Shown one piece after another: positions 12,340 through 24,901 of a stretch of 64,000 nucleotides of DNA. The notes beneath the pieces were generated by a model, which had not been told where the DNA came from, did not search any database, and saw nothing but the letters and a program-made list of their open reading frames with translations. The stretch is from positions 44,896,652-44,960,651 of the forward strand of contig CM067317.1 in NCBI GenBank assembly GCA_034231615.1. Reading direction: 5' to 3'. Within the stretch, counting starts at the first letter, position 1. The number at the start of each line of letters is the position of its first letter. The translations under genes were made by a program, and so were the position numbers. Origin of the DNA: Meghimatium bilineatum. Lineage: Eukaryota; Mollusca; Gastropoda; Stylommatophora; Philomycidae.

Positions 12340-12990
12340 AGATAACTATCTTCACAACAAAAAATAACAATGAGCCGGCTTTTTCATAACCGCAGACTCC
12401 CACATGTCCAGGAGTATAAATCTACAGAATTATCCACAGATAAGAATATGAAATGTACTCCATCCACTCATCTGAGCCACCCATTATCAACCTTTCTAAG
12501 CATGGACTGAGAGTCTGACTATTACAGCTCCTATGAAATACCTAGAGATGATGTCATTACTACCATTCCTGAAGCCTTTACTTTCTCGGAGTTTCTTAAG
12601 TTGCATCATGGGTTGCCTGAAGAGTCATTAGTGATCTAAAAAATTTTCCAATTGAGTCTAAGATTTAGCTAACTCATCCCGGAAGCCAATGCACAATCTA
12701 CTGAGCTCCCACAGCTCAGATGTAAATACACAACAAGCACATTTTTTTTTCAAATAAAATGCACAACAGTTAACAATAATAACAAAATAAAATATTTTCA
12801 ACAAAATCCCAAGTTTCCAGTGATCAAAATTTCACTAAAACTAACCAAATCTAATAAAATTTATCATTAAGAAAATGACCATCCCATTTTTGAAGCAGTA
12901 AATTCTTATTTTTGACTTACCAAAAACAAGAAACAAAAATAGATACACAGATTACTGTGTATTGTAAAATATTCATGATTAAAATTTCCA
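12340..12990. other. Protease 3' flank, nothing else recognised
   Basis: AT-rich sequence downstream of the protease stop codon. It presumably includes the 3' UTR; I could not fix the polyadenylation site. Confidence 0.4.
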
Positions 12991-12997
12991 AAGACAA

Positions 12998-13297
12998 TTA
13001 ATTTACAATATTTATTTCTTCCTCAACATCAACCTTCATTTTGAAAGTGTTCTTTCCAGACTCGTGGATCTCAAACCATCGGGGTTTCTCAAAGACTGCC
13101 TCTTTAAGAGTTTTAACATTAGCCTTGGTGGAGATATCTTTAGTATGAGCAAATCCAACGCGATTGTTTCCCATATCAAATTCAGTGTAGTAGGGTCCAA
13201 TAAACACATCTCCCAGGATCCATAAAGGTCCAGCTGGTGCAGGAACATCCAAGCCAATGAAACCACTGAGACACTCAGTCTGCCCCATCGTTGTGAC
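12998..13297 (-). CDS. CTSD: Aspartic protease terminal exon with C-terminal extension
   Basis: Acceptor CTTCAG, stop TAA at 12998-13000. It encodes [34 protein letters not shown], then [14 protein letters not shown]. After this normal end it continues through [14 protein letters not shown] and [16 protein letters not shown] to EEEINIVN, an extension of about 45 residues not usual in cathepsin D. I recognise no domain in the extension. Confidence 0.92.
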   Translation of the reverse strand, partial: VTTMGQTECLSGFIGLDVPAPAGPLWILGDVFIGPYYTEFDMGNNRVGFAHTKDISTKANVKTLKEAVFEKPRWFEIHESGKNTFKMKVDVEEEINIVN

Positions 13298-16200
13298 CTG
13301 AAGTAAGACATTAAAAATAATTGTTTATATTTATAGAATTATGAATTTCTTCTTCTTCTCCTTCAGTTTTCATTCTCAAACTTTCAATGGATCTATCTTT
13401 AAGTAGGACAATGGTCCTACTAGATTTCCAGCAGGATGTAATCCAGAAAATGAAAATGTGCGGTGTCACCGTTTTATTTGCGCCAATGGTCAAGCACATC
13501 TGCAGTAATTATGAATATAATTCGACCACACCCTATTATTATTACACAGAGGGGAGACTCTAAGGCAGTCAATGTTGTATTAAACCATCTTCTGGCATGA
13601 CCTGCTTGTTTCCAAGTCTATTGACATTGCTTTTTCTTTTAACTAATCAAGAGGGGGGGGGGGGGAAAGGTCCAGTGCAGATGGCAAGGCACATTTTCCA
13701 TAAAACCTGTACAGGCAAGCAGTCGTATGAAACCTGTCCAGGAAAGCAGTCATGTGAAACCTGCCAGGGCAAGCAGTCGTGTGAAACCTGTCCAGGCAAG
13801 CAGTCGTGTGAAACGTATTAACTATGTGTCTCTGCAATTTACACTGGCCTGCTTTCTGACAATCTGTAAAGATCCAAAAGGTCATCATCATCCTACCAGC
13901 AGTTACAGGAAACCATTAGCATCATCTTCATAAATGTTGTTTGATGTACCAAACAAATATTACAACACTCTTCTTCTTCTTCTGCGTTCAGCATCTGTGG
14001 TTATGCTATACCGTCAGGCCTGTCGTCAAGAAGTCCACTGTCTTCTCCAGGTCAGAGCGGCTGCCCCATAGCTTTTGCCTCACATCTATATCCTCTGGCC
14101 AGGTCTGCTGTCTCTGCTCTTTCTATGTTGGGCAGTCTTGAAGTATGTGTTCCGGGGTCTGGGTTCCAGTACAAGAATATTTTATAACTGTTGAATGCTA
14201 AAATGCAGTACAAAGTCCATCTTTAATATGTAAGTTGTATCAGATAGTTAATACATTTTACAAATGTGTTGAGGCTAAAAATCAGCTTCAAGCAGTTGGG
14301 TAACTGAACAATTCAGAAAACAATGGCAACCAAATGACAATACATATTACCTAGGAAACCACTACAACCACAAAATGTTGGGCTGATTGCTACATCTTGA
14401 ATAAGACAAAACCAATTTTAGGTAGATTTTTGGTGGAAATTATCATTTTAACTGAAATTTTCTTCATAAATTCATGGTCATAAGTTCTACAGTTGTTTTA
14501 ACTCAATTCCTACGTATGTCCATTTTAACGTAGCAAAGTCTTCCCCTTTGACTACTTATGCACAGTATAACGGGACTCCATATATACCCTCCGTTTTGGC
14601 CTTGTTTGGTTAGAAAATGACAACTATTAACTTATTTAACCATTTAACATTTAGAAATCTGGCTAACTCCTCCTAAGATGTATGTGATGACAGGCAACAG
14701 TGTTGCTGTTCTTTACTTCCCTCCCTGGCACCAGCAACACACGTTCGTTCTTTGTCATGTATAGAGCTATTTGTTTTAGGTCATCCTGTATTCCCCACAA
14801 CTTGTTTTGCATAGAAGCTCCTGTGGGCCAGATTGTTGTTCTGTCAACAGTGAAACTGGGACAATTCTGTAGTGTGTATTCTGGTGTCTGCACTGCTCCT
14901 CAGATGCAGGCAGCAGAGTTGATAATTTTTATTTGGTATCTGTTTGCTATAGTCAGAATGTTCTATTTAGTTATGGTTATTTGGTTCCTGTAATTTACTT
15001 TGTGTCTCTACTCTTGAACGACATTTGACCGCTTTTCATATGGTGTATGGATTCAATTGTGTAGCGTAAACCTCCTCTTTCAAGTTCTACATCTCATGAG
15101 CCAACGTTTTCTGACTCGACGGTGAGGAAGTATCTATGATACCTACCTGAACGCTGGTTTTCAGGGGGCATCCTGCAAATTAGCTTTTTTGTGTGGAATA
15201 CAACGAATGTATCATAATGGCAAAAATGACTTGACTACGCCGCTATCTTGGTGCAACTGGAAGTCGAAAGAGTAATGATTTGAGTCATTGAGCAGAAGTA
15301 ACGGTACAGGTAAATTATGAGCCAGCATCATAGCACAGTTTCCCATAAGTACTGAGATACCTAGTCTGTGGTTAACCATAAACCGCCTGACTAGCACCTC
15401 CTACCACACTTTTTAAGTAGTAATGGTACAATTTCTCAACCTTCCCAAAGCATGAGCCCTGGTACCTCACTTCCTGGTTTCTGAGGGAACCATAAGAGTA
15501 AATTTTGTTTCATCCTATGAATAATAAATGGACTTGAAACCCAGGTGTGCTGGTTGGTGGGCAGATGACTTAACACTACACTATTGCAGTTTCCAAGGGG
15601 CTTATTTCAGTGCAGATTTTTATTATATATTAATCCCTGAATAAAAAATTTCTTACAGAGAATTTGAACTAATATCCTCAAAACTTAAGAGAGTGGTATA
15701 TTAGCTACTTGACGACATACTACTCTTCCATTAATGAAACTGAAATAAACTAACCTGGAGAACATATTGTTGAGGTGTAAGCACAAATCCCTGTACTCCA
15801 ATGGTAAAGGTCACATTTGGCATCTTTGGAATGTTAGCACACACAACCAGATACTGCAGGATGAAAGTGTCAAAATTTGATCTACAACTCACGGAAATTT
15901 TGAAAACAATAACATATAACAAACTGCTTATAGTTTATACCAGCAATTCTTAAACCTTTTTTTTCCCGTTGACTCTTTCTGTATAATTATGCTTCTGTTT
16001 GAATGAAACCTCAAATAAAAGCTTGTTAACTTTTTTCCAGGTTTATATTATATTATATTAAATATTGTGGAAATCTTTCTCTGCCCTTTCTCCCACTAGA
16101 AAGATCTCCTGAGGGGCCTAATGGCCCAACTTGACAACCACTGGTTTGGACAAATGGCTAGGTCAGTTACTGTATAGGACTCTCAATCCATGATCCGCAA

Positions 16201-18992
16201 GATTTAGAATAGATAGCTAACCCATGAGTGGATGAAGTATGTTGTGGTTTCACACCTGCAAAAACTTCGGTAGGTGTGGTGTGGCAGAAGACGGAAAACA
16301 TGTTGAATCAAGTTGCGAGGTGAGTAGATGCCATCTGGTTCAAATCCTGTTTGCTGCAATGTGATTTTTTTCTGAACTAGAAGTCTAGGTCCAGGTGGTT
16401 GGAACACCATGAGAGAAGAGACTATTATTAACCTTTAGCAAGCCAGATTAAAAAATACGAAACGTCTCCCTGCCACCGGATTCTTTTTTGAAAATTTGCA
16501 TTATTGATGGTGACTGTTTTGAAAATGTGATAATTTTTTGGTTGTTAGAGATATTTAAATAATATTTGCACATATAAATAAAGAATTGAATTATGCATAT
16601 ATTGGTGTAATTTATGTACGTGTGTGTGTGATACCAGACGTATGAGAAAGTGGTAAAGACGTTTTTCACAAAAAACATATATTTTATAACAAATAAAGAG
16701 GGATAAAATAAGAAAAAAAATAACTTACCTTACATATCGAATTCCTTGGCAACACTGTAAACTAAATCACGCAAATATGTTGTATTTATGTTCTTTCACT
16801 GCGAAATTATCAAAATATAGCTGGGGGAACTGTATAAAACATGTAGATTTGCAGTAAAATCGTTCTTTGAGCTTAGGCCTAGAGTTATTTTTTCTGCCAC
16901 TTCAAAATATTCGATATCAAACGTACAAGTCCCCAAACCAGCACGGCATTCTGTATATTCACTGCTGTGAAACTAAATAACCTAATAATCCATGATTCAA
17001 GCCACGATTCAATGTTATTTTATTCGAAATACGATGAAATAAAGGTCTGTAAAACCGATCCATCATCATGGCATCGTGCCGGTGTACAGATGTGGTCAGA
17101 TTAATTGCTCTTAAACTTTTACGAATAGCTAGCCATTATCAAAAACGATCATGTCGGAAGTGGGGGATGTACCGGCTTCGATTGCGCATGTCCCCGGCTA
17201 TGTGCACGGACTGTGGTACGTGTAAATCTCACGATATTATCGTTGGGTGGGCCGGACCGCCAAAAGCGCGCGCTGCCATTTTGCTTCTCGGCGGCTGCGA
17301 TTGATATAGGCTCGGTGAAGGTTAAGAGATTGAACGTGTTCGAAATTGCTTGGGGTTACAGTAAAGGGTAAAGATTTTTATTTTTTTTTGCATTATTTCT
17401 CACATTCCTGTAGATTAGCAGGTTATAGTCCGGCAAATGGAATGCATTGTGTCATGGTTTACAGCTTTGCTGTGATGTCTACGCCTTTCAACATGAAACA
17501 TCTGACTTCAGTATGTGCTTGGGTCACTTTGACCCTATATGGGATGTGACAGCCAACTCCACCCTACAACTTTCTTAGTCGCCTCTTATGACATGCATAA
17601 AAGTTAAAGAGTGTCACTATTCTTTGCCCCCCTTTCAGACCGAACAACTCATAGACAGAGAAGTAGAATGAGGAAGATATACAGTGAATGAGTTATGGGA
17701 ACTATCAGCGTACATGCTCTTCCATATCTGATAAAAGAGATGAAACTCCTACGGTGATGCACATCAGTCTTCTTCTTCAGCGTTCGTTCTCGAACTCTCG
17801 TGGATTTCTCTTGTAACAGGACAATAGTTCTACAAGATTTCCAGTTGGATGTATTCCAGAGAATGGAAATACACTGTCTGTGTGTTATTTGTGTCAATGG
17901 CCCGACACATCCGTCTTCGCAGCTGCCATTTCAGAAAATCACTAAACCACAAATGATCCAGAAAAACCCCACATCCACTTTTGTTTTATGTGATGTGTCC
18001 TGGTAACAGGCTATATGCTGAAGTATGGCAAAGTGAATTGGGGCTGAAGAGGAAAGGCAAAATGGGTCCCTTGTATGCCATGATGAAAATTACTCTGATA
18101 CGTGTGAATACCAGAAAGGTACTTATTTGGTAAGGAAAGGGTAGCATATAACCGTGACCTTCATTATAACAGGCCAGAGTGCTCACTAACTTTACATCAC
18201 TGAAGAATGCCAATCTGACTACTGCTGTACTTTTCATTGGCCGGCAAAACAAAGCATAAATAAATGAAATAAACAATCTTAACACATTTCTTCCATATCT
18301 GCTTATCTTAATCCATTGCTTTGATTTCTTTCCATGTTTTACCATTTTGAATGTGTCATTCTTTCCTCTATGAATGTTATCTTCCTCTTTCCATGCCGGT
18401 TATTTTGCAATTTCCTTCTTTCTTTGTTGGTTATCGTTCTCTTTCCTTCTTTTCCGTGTGGGTTATTTTTTTCTTTCCCTCTTTTTCCTGTGGGATGTCT
18501 TTCTCATTCCTTTTTTTCCTTGTGGGCCGTCTTTCTCTTTCCTTCTTTCCATGTGGGCTGATTTTTGCTATCCTTCTTTCCCTGTGAACTGTTTCTTTAC
18601 TTCTTTCCATGTGGGCTGTTTTTTTGCTTTCCTTCTTTCCCAGTGGGCTGCCTCTCTCTTTCCTTCTTTCCCTGTGGGCTGTATCTTTCCTTCTCCTTGT
18701 GGACCATCTTTCTCTTTCCCTGTAGGTTGTCTTGGTCTTTCCGTCTTTCCCCATGTGCTGTCTTTCACTTTCCTCCTTTCCCTGTAGATTTCATAATACC
18801 TCTGCTTGTTCTAGGTAAACATAAAAAATGAGCTACACAAATCAACCCACCTCTCCTTCTACAAACTTGATAGCTCCAATCTGAGCATTCAACTTTTCTA
18901 TCTCACTGCTGGGTCCAGCGAGCAACGATTTGCCAGTATCAGCTATGGCCATGCAGCCTCCATTGCAATATGTTGTAGTACTAACAGTCAAA
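12998..18992 (-). CDS. CTSD: Cathepsin D-type aspartic protease, last three exons
   Basis: Pepsin-fold (A1 family) endopeptidases of the cathepsin D type act in lysosomes. Three exons (18992-18851, 15853-15755, 13297-12998) join in frame into the C-terminal lobe. They carry [13 protein letters not shown] with the second catalytic Asp (DTG), [12 protein letters not shown], then [12 protein letters not shown] and [10 protein letters not shown]. After GFA the family normally ends within a few residues; here about 45 more acidic/basic residues follow before the stop. The upstream exons, with the signal peptide, propeptide, first DTG and flap, are not in the window. They should lie above 18992, where instead there is a minisatellite and then DNMT1. 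Confidence 0.92.
13345..13500 (-). repeat. SINE-like family B copy
   Basis: Reads CTTCTT-rich start, then TTCATTCTCAAACT, GGACAATGGTCCTACTAGAT, TTTCCAGCAGGATGTA, and ends TTTATTTGCGCCAATGG. In element sense (minus) it ends in GAA repeats. It lies just upstream of the last protease exon. Confidence 0.85.
13705..13818. repeat. 27-bp minisatellite, 4 copies
   Basis: Unit AAACCTGTCCAGGCAAGCAG plus TCGTGTG. The period is a multiple of three, so frames stay open and give Cys/Thr-rich peptides. This is repeat structure, not a gene. Confidence 0.9.
13965..14170 (-). mobile_element. LINE 3' relic with GAA tail
   Basis: The minus strand reads a LINE C-terminus with a cysteine-rich end and closes with GCAGAAGAAGAAGAAG at 13970-13985. 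The tail matches the 3' ends of SINE families A and B. Bases 14171-14655 hold nothing recognisable. Confidence 0.6.
14655..14910 (-). mobile_element. LINE 3' relic
   Basis: Minus frame: [20 protein letters not shown], then [14 protein letters not shown] and [17 protein letters not shown] sequence. PEYTLQNCP followed by a W-P pair is the terminal motif of the RNase H LINEs (compare KHILQECSE in the 8.2-kb element). Confidence 0.75.
15310..15520 (+). repeat. Dispersed repeat D, copy 1
   Basis: Shares with 30590-30785 the order CCCATAAGT, ACCGCCTGACTAGCA-like, CCTACCACACTT, GAGCCCTGGTACC, and TTTCCTGG. No protein and no clear pol III boxes. Confidence 0.7.
15755..15853 (-). CDS. CTSD: Aspartic protease exon (C-terminal lobe)
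   Basis: Exactly 33 codons between CTGCAG and GTTAGT, phase 0 at both ends: [19 protein letters not shown], then [14 protein letters not shown]. It fits the C-x3-IPxLPxxxFxIGG region of cathepsin D. Confidence 0.92.
16000..16900. other. AT-rich protease intron, nothing recognised
   Basis: Part of the intron between protease exons. GGTTCAAATCC at about 16338 resembles a pol III B box but I see no A box or tRNA fold. Confidence 0.5.
17040..17310 (+). promoter_or_regulatory. CpG-rich, promoter-like patch
   Basis: An island of CpGs in AT-rich DNA. It contains an NRF1-like TTGCGCATG, a YY1-like GCTGCCATTTTG, and CCGCCAAAAGCGCGCGC. An ATG at about 17152 opens [20 protein letters not shown] up to a possible GTACGT donor. 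It may be a promoter with a first exon of an unidentified plus-strand transcript, inside the protease intron. Motif matches only. Confidence 0.35.
17390..17650 (-). repeat. SINE-like family A copy
   Basis: Contains TAGATTAGCAGG, TGTCATGGTTTACAGC, GGGTCACTTTGACCCTATAT and CTATTCTTTGCCCCCCTTT in family order. Diverged. Confidence 0.85.
17765..17930 (-). repeat. SINE-like family B copy
   Basis: CTTCTTCTTCAGCGTTCGTT, CTACAAGATTTCCAG and CCCGACACATCCGTCTTCG mark both ends of the family. Confidence 0.88.
18395..18795. repeat. Degenerate pyrimidine-rich minisatellite, about 30 bp
   Basis: About thirteen copies of CTTTCCTTCTTTCCCTGTG plus GGCTGT. Strand asymmetry (T/C-rich on plus) makes hydrophobic shadow ORFs on plus and Lys/Arg/Glu ORFs on minus. 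Confidence 0.88.
18851..18992 (-). CDS. CTSD: Aspartic protease exon with second catalytic Asp
   Basis: 142-nt exon, acceptor TTCTCAG, donor GTGGGT. It encodes [20 protein letters not shown], then [20 protein letters not shown]. The CNGGC disulfide and the DTG-(K/T)-S active-site loop are those of cathepsin D. It starts with the last base of a split codon, whereas DNMT1 exon 20 leaves a single base over, so the two would not join in frame. Confidence 0.92.
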
Positions 18993-19199
18993 CTGAGAAA
19001 ACAAACAAAACAAATGGAATTATATGGAACATCAGGGTTTCTCAATATTTTAAACTGTGTACACCACATCTAAGCACAGATTCTCAACTTTTTGTGTCTG
19101 GACCCAATTTTATAAAAGGAAAGTCTGTGGCTATGTTTATAACGACAAAAATGTCCAGCAAATGTGATTTTGGTTAGCTTTGAGGTTGGTGACTTGGGA

Positions 19200-19232
19200 A
19201 CCAGATCTCTCTTTCTCTCTCTCTCTCTCTCG
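19200..19232. repeat. (TC)n microsatellite
   Basis: CTCTCTTTCTCTCTCTCTCT run. The surrounding 18995-19430 is intron-like sequence in which I found no further protease exon. Confidence 0.9.
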
Positions 19233-19429
19233 TGGCAGGGCTACTAGCAGTATGGTTACAGAGAAATAAAGTATACTAACCATAACCCAAATAGTTTATT
19301 CTACAACTAATACAGCCTAATCATAACCCAAAACCATAATAAATCCATCTAAAAAAATACCCAAAAAAACAACCCCATCCTAAAATCAAGATCTTTCCAC
19401 ACTCGTCTGCATCTCCAAAGGTAGAAACT

Positions 19430-22400
19430 GCTGGAGGACTACGTGCTGACATATGATATTGTGATTCATGGAAGACTACGTGCTGACATATTATATTGTG
19501 ATTGATGGAAGACTAAGTGCTGACATGATATTGTGATTGATGGAAGACTAGGTGCTGACATATGTCATTAATGTAAGACTAGGTGTTGACATATGACATT
19601 GTGATTGATGGAATACTGTGTGCTGACATATGATATTGTGACTGATGTAAGACTACGTGTTGACATATGATATTGTGATTGATGGAAGACTACGTGTTGA
19701 CATATGATATTGTGATTGATGGAAGACTAGGTGTTGACATATGATATTGTGATTGATGGAAGACTAGGTGTTGACATATGATATTGTGATTGATGGAAGA
19801 CTAGGTGTTGACATATGATATTGTGATTGATGGAAGACTAGGTGTTGACATGATATTGTGATTGATGGAAGACTACGTGCTGACATATGTCATTAATGTA
19901 AGACTAGGTGTTGACATATGATATTGTGACTGATGTAAGACTACGTGTTGACATATGATATTGTGACTGATGTAAGACTACGTGTTGACATATGATATTG
20001 TGACTGATGTAAGACTACGTGTTGACATATGATATTGTGACTGATGTAAGACTACGTGTTGACATATGATATTGTGATTGATGGAAGACTATGTGCTGAC
20101 ATATGATATTGTGACTGATGTAAGACGTGTTGACATATGATATTGTGACTGATGTAAGACTACGTGTTGACATATGATATTGTGACTGATGTAAGACTAC
20201 GTGTTGACATATATGTGACTGATGTAAGACTACGTGTTGACACATGATATTGTGATTGATGGAAGACTACGTGCTGACATATGATATTGTGACTGATGTA
20301 AGACTACGTGTTGACATATGATATTGTGACTGATGTAAGACTACGTGTTGACATATGATATTGTGACTGATGTAAGACTACGTGCTGACATATGATATTG
20401 TGACTGATGTAAGACTACGTATTGACATATATGTGACTGATGTAAGACTACGTGTTGACACATGATATTGTGATTGATGGAAGACTACGTGTTGACATAT
20501 GATATTGTGATTGATGGAAGACTACGTGCTGACATGATATTGTGATTGATGGAAGACTACGTGCTGACATGATATTGTGATTGATGGAAGACTATGTGTT
20601 GACATATGATATTGTGATTGATGGAAGACTACGTGTTGACATATGATATTGTGATTGATGGAAGACTATGTGCTGAAATGATATTGTGATTGATGGAAGA
20701 CTACATGCTGACATGATATTGTGATTGATGGAAGACTACGTGTTGACATATGATATTGTGATTGATGGAAGACTACGTGTTGACATATGATATTGTGATT
20801 GATGGAAGACTATGTGTTGACATATGATATTGTGATTGATGGAAGACTACGTGTTGACATATGATATTGTGATTGATGGAAGACTACGTGTTGACATATG
20901 ATATTGTGATTGATGGAAGACTGTGTTGACATATGATATTGTGACTGATGTAAGACTGTGTTGACATATGATATTGTGACTGATGTAAGACTACGTGTTG
21001 ACATATGATATTGTGACTGATGTAAGACTACGTGATGACATATGATATTGTGACTGATGTAAGACTACGTGTTGACATATATGTGACTGATGTAAGACTA
21101 CGTGTTGACACATGATATTGTGATTGATGGAAGACTACGTGCTGACATATGATATTGTGATTGATGGAAGACTACGTGCTGACATGATATTGTGATTGAT
21201 GGAAGACTACGTGCTGACATGATATTGTGATTGATGGAAGACTATGTGTTGACATATGATATTGTGATTGATGGAAGACTACGTGTTGACATATGATATT
21301 GTGATTGATGGAAGACTATGTGCTGAAATGATATTGTGATTGATGGAAGACTACATGCTGACATGATATTGTGATTGATGGAAGACTACGTGTTGACATA
21401 TGATATTGTGATTGATGGAAGACTACGTGTTACCATATGATATTGTGATTGATGGAAGACTACGTGTTGACATATGATATTGTGATTGATGGAAGACTAC
21501 GTGTTGACATATGATATTGTGATTGATGGAAGACTATGTGTTGACATATGATATTGTGATTGATGGAAGACTACGTGTTGACATATGATATTGTGATTGA
21601 TGGAAGACTACGTGTTGACATATGATATTGTGATTGATGGAAGACTGTGTTGACATATGATATTGTGACTGATGTAAGACTGTGTTGACATATGATATTG
21701 TGACTGATGTAAGACTACGTGTTGACATATGATATTGTGACTGATGTAAGACTACGTGCTGACATATGATATTGTGACTGATGTAAGACTACGTGTTGAC
21801 ATATATGTGACTGATGTAAGACTACGTGTTGACACATGATATTGTGATTGATGGAAGACTACGTGCTGACATATGATATTGTGATTGATGGAAGACTACG
21901 TGCTGACATGATATTGTGATTGATGGAAGACTACGTGCTGACATGATATTGTGATTGATGGAAGACTATGTGTTGACATATGATATTGTGATTGATGGAA
22001 GACTACGTATTGACATATGATATTGTGATTGATGGAAGACTATGTGCTGAAATGATATTGTGATTGATGGAAGACTACATGCTGACATGATATTGTGATT
22101 GATGGAAGACTACGTGTTGACATATGATATTGTGATTGATGGAAGACTACGTGTTACCATATGATATTGTGATTGATGGAAGACTACGTGTTGACATATG
22201 ATATTGTGATTGATGTAAGACTACGTGTTGACATATGATATTGTGATTGATGGAAGACTACGTGTTGACATATGATATTGTGATTGATGGAAGACTACGT
22301 GTTGACATTTGATATTGTGATTGATGGAAGACTACGTGTTGACATATGATATTGTGATTGATGGAAGACTACGTGTTGACATATGATATTGTGATTGATG

Positions 22401-24860
22401 GAAGACTAGGTGTTGACATATGATATTGTGATTGATGGAAGACTACGTGCTGACATATGATATTGTGATTGATGGAAGACTACGTGCTGACATATGACAT
22501 TGTGATTGATGGAAGACTACGTGTTGACATATGATATTGTGACTGATGTAAGACTACGTGTTGACATATGATATTGTGACTGATGTAAGACTACGTGTTG
22601 ACATAGGATATTGTGACTGATGTAAGACTACGTGTTGACATATGATATTGTGATTGATGGAAGACTATGTGCTGACATATGATATTGTGACTGATGTAAG
22701 ACGTGTTGACATATGATATTGTGACTGATGTAAGACTACGTGTTGACATATGATATTGTGACTGATGTAAGACTACGTGTTGACATATATGTGACTGATG
22801 TAAGACTACGTGTTGACACATGATATTGTGATTGATGGAAGACTACGTGCTGACATATGATATTGTGACTGATGTAAGACTACGTGTTGACATATGATAT
22901 TGTGACTGATGTAAGACTACGTGTTGACATATGATATTGTGACTGATGTAAGACTACGTGCTGACATATGATATTGTGACTGATGTAAGACTACGTGTTG
23001 ACATATATGTGACTGATGTAAGACTACGTGTTGACACATGATATTGTGATTGATGGAAGACTACGTGTTGACATATGATATTGTGATTGATGGAAGACTA
23101 CGTGCTGACATGATATTGTGATTGATGGAAGACTACGTGCTGACATGATATTGTGATTGATGGAAGACTATGTGTTGACATATGATATTGTGATTGATGG
23201 AAGACTACGTGTTGACATATGATATTGTGATTGATGGAAGACTATGTGCTGAAATGATATTGTGATTGATGGAAGACTACATGCTGACATGATATTGTGA
23301 TTGATGGAAGACTACGTGTTGACATATGATATTGTGATTGATGGAAGACTACGTGTTGACATATGATATTGTGATTGATGGAAGACTATGTGTTGACATA
23401 TGATATTGTGATTGATGGAAGACTACGTGTTGACATATGATATTGTGATTGATGGAAGACTACGTGTTGACATATGATATTGTGATTGATGGAAGACTGT
23501 GTTGACATATGATATTGTGACTGATGTAAGACTGTGTTGACATATGATATTGTGACTGATGTAAGACTACGTGTTGACATATGATATTGTGACTGATGTA
23601 AGACTACGTGCTGACATATGATATTGTGACTGATGTAAGACTACGTGTTGACATATATGTGACTGATGTAAGACTACGTGTTGACACATGATATTGTGAT
23701 TGATGGAAGACTATGTGTTGACATATGATATTGTGATTGATGGAAGACTACGTGTTGACATATGATATTGTGATTGATGGAAGACTATGTGCTGAAATGA
23801 TATTGTGATTGATGGAAGACTACATGCTGACATGATATTGTGATTGATGGAAGACTACGTGTTGACATATGATATTGTGATTGATGGAAGACTACGTGTT
23901 ACCATATGATATTGTGATTGATGGAAGACTACGTGTTGACATATGATATTGTGATTGATGGAAGACTACGTGTTGACATATGATATTGTGATTGATGGAA
24001 GACTATGTGTTGACATATGATATTGTGATTGATGGAAGACTACGTGTTGACATATGATATTGTGATTGATGGAAGACTACGTGTTGACATATGATATTGT
24101 GATTGATGGAAGACTGTGGTGACATATGATATTGTGACTGATGTAAGACTGTGTTGACATATGATATTGTGACTGATGTAAGACTACGTGTTGACATATG
24201 ATATTGTGACTGATGTAAGACTACGTGCTGACATATGATATTGTGACTGATGTAAGACTACGTGTTGACATATATGTGACTGATGTAAGACTACGTGTTG
24301 ACACATGATATTGTGATTGATGGAAGACTACGTGCTGACATATGATATTGTGATTGATGGAAGACTACGTGCTGACATGATATTGTGATTGATGGAAGAC
24401 TACGTGCTGACATGATATTGTGATTGATGGAAGACTATGTGTTGACATATGATATTGTGATTGATGGAAGACTACGTATTGACATATGATATTGTGATTG
24501 ATGGAAGACTATGTGCTGAAATGATATTGTGATTGATGGAAGACTACATGCTGACATGATATTGTGATTGATGGAAGACTACGTGTTGACATATGATATT
24601 GTGATTGATGGAAGACTACGTGTTGACATATGATATTGTGATTGATGGAAGACTACGTGTTGACATATGATATTGTGATTGATGGAAGACTACGTGTTGA
24701 CATATGATATTGTGATTGATGGAAGACTACGTGTTGACATTTGATATTGTGATTGATGGAAGACTACGTGTTGACATATGATATTGTGATTGATGGAAGA
24801 CTACGTGTTGACATATGATATTGTGATTGATGGAAGACTACGTGTTGACATATATTGCGA
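19430..24860. repeat. 37-bp minisatellite, about 145 copies, with higher-order repeats
   Basis: Unit GTGTTGACATATGATATTGT plus GATTGATGGAAGACTAC, with 27-37-bp variants (for example GACATGATATTG and GACATATATGTGACTGATG). Long blocks recur: 20015-21004 repeats at 22591-23580, exactly 2576 bp away, and the segment at 20810 repeats 724 bp later and again at 23386 and 24003. It separates the truncated DNMT1 from the truncated protease. Confidence 0.97.
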
Positions 24861-24901
24861 TATGAAAGTAATTAATATGTTTGAAAACGTGAGACACGTA
24901 C

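Noticed and set aside
16330..16350. Possible tRNA from GGTTCAAATCC
   Set aside because: No A box, no acceptor stem and no cloverleaf around it.
18351..18831. Membrane protein on plus or basic protein on minus
   Set aside because: Phe/Leu-rich and Lys/Arg/Glu-rich frames come from the pyrimidine-rich minisatellite in all frames.
19430..24860. CRISPR array or minus-strand repeat-protein genes
   Set aside because: The host is eukaryotic, units abut without unique spacers, and the 64-76-residue ORFs are the same repeat read through.
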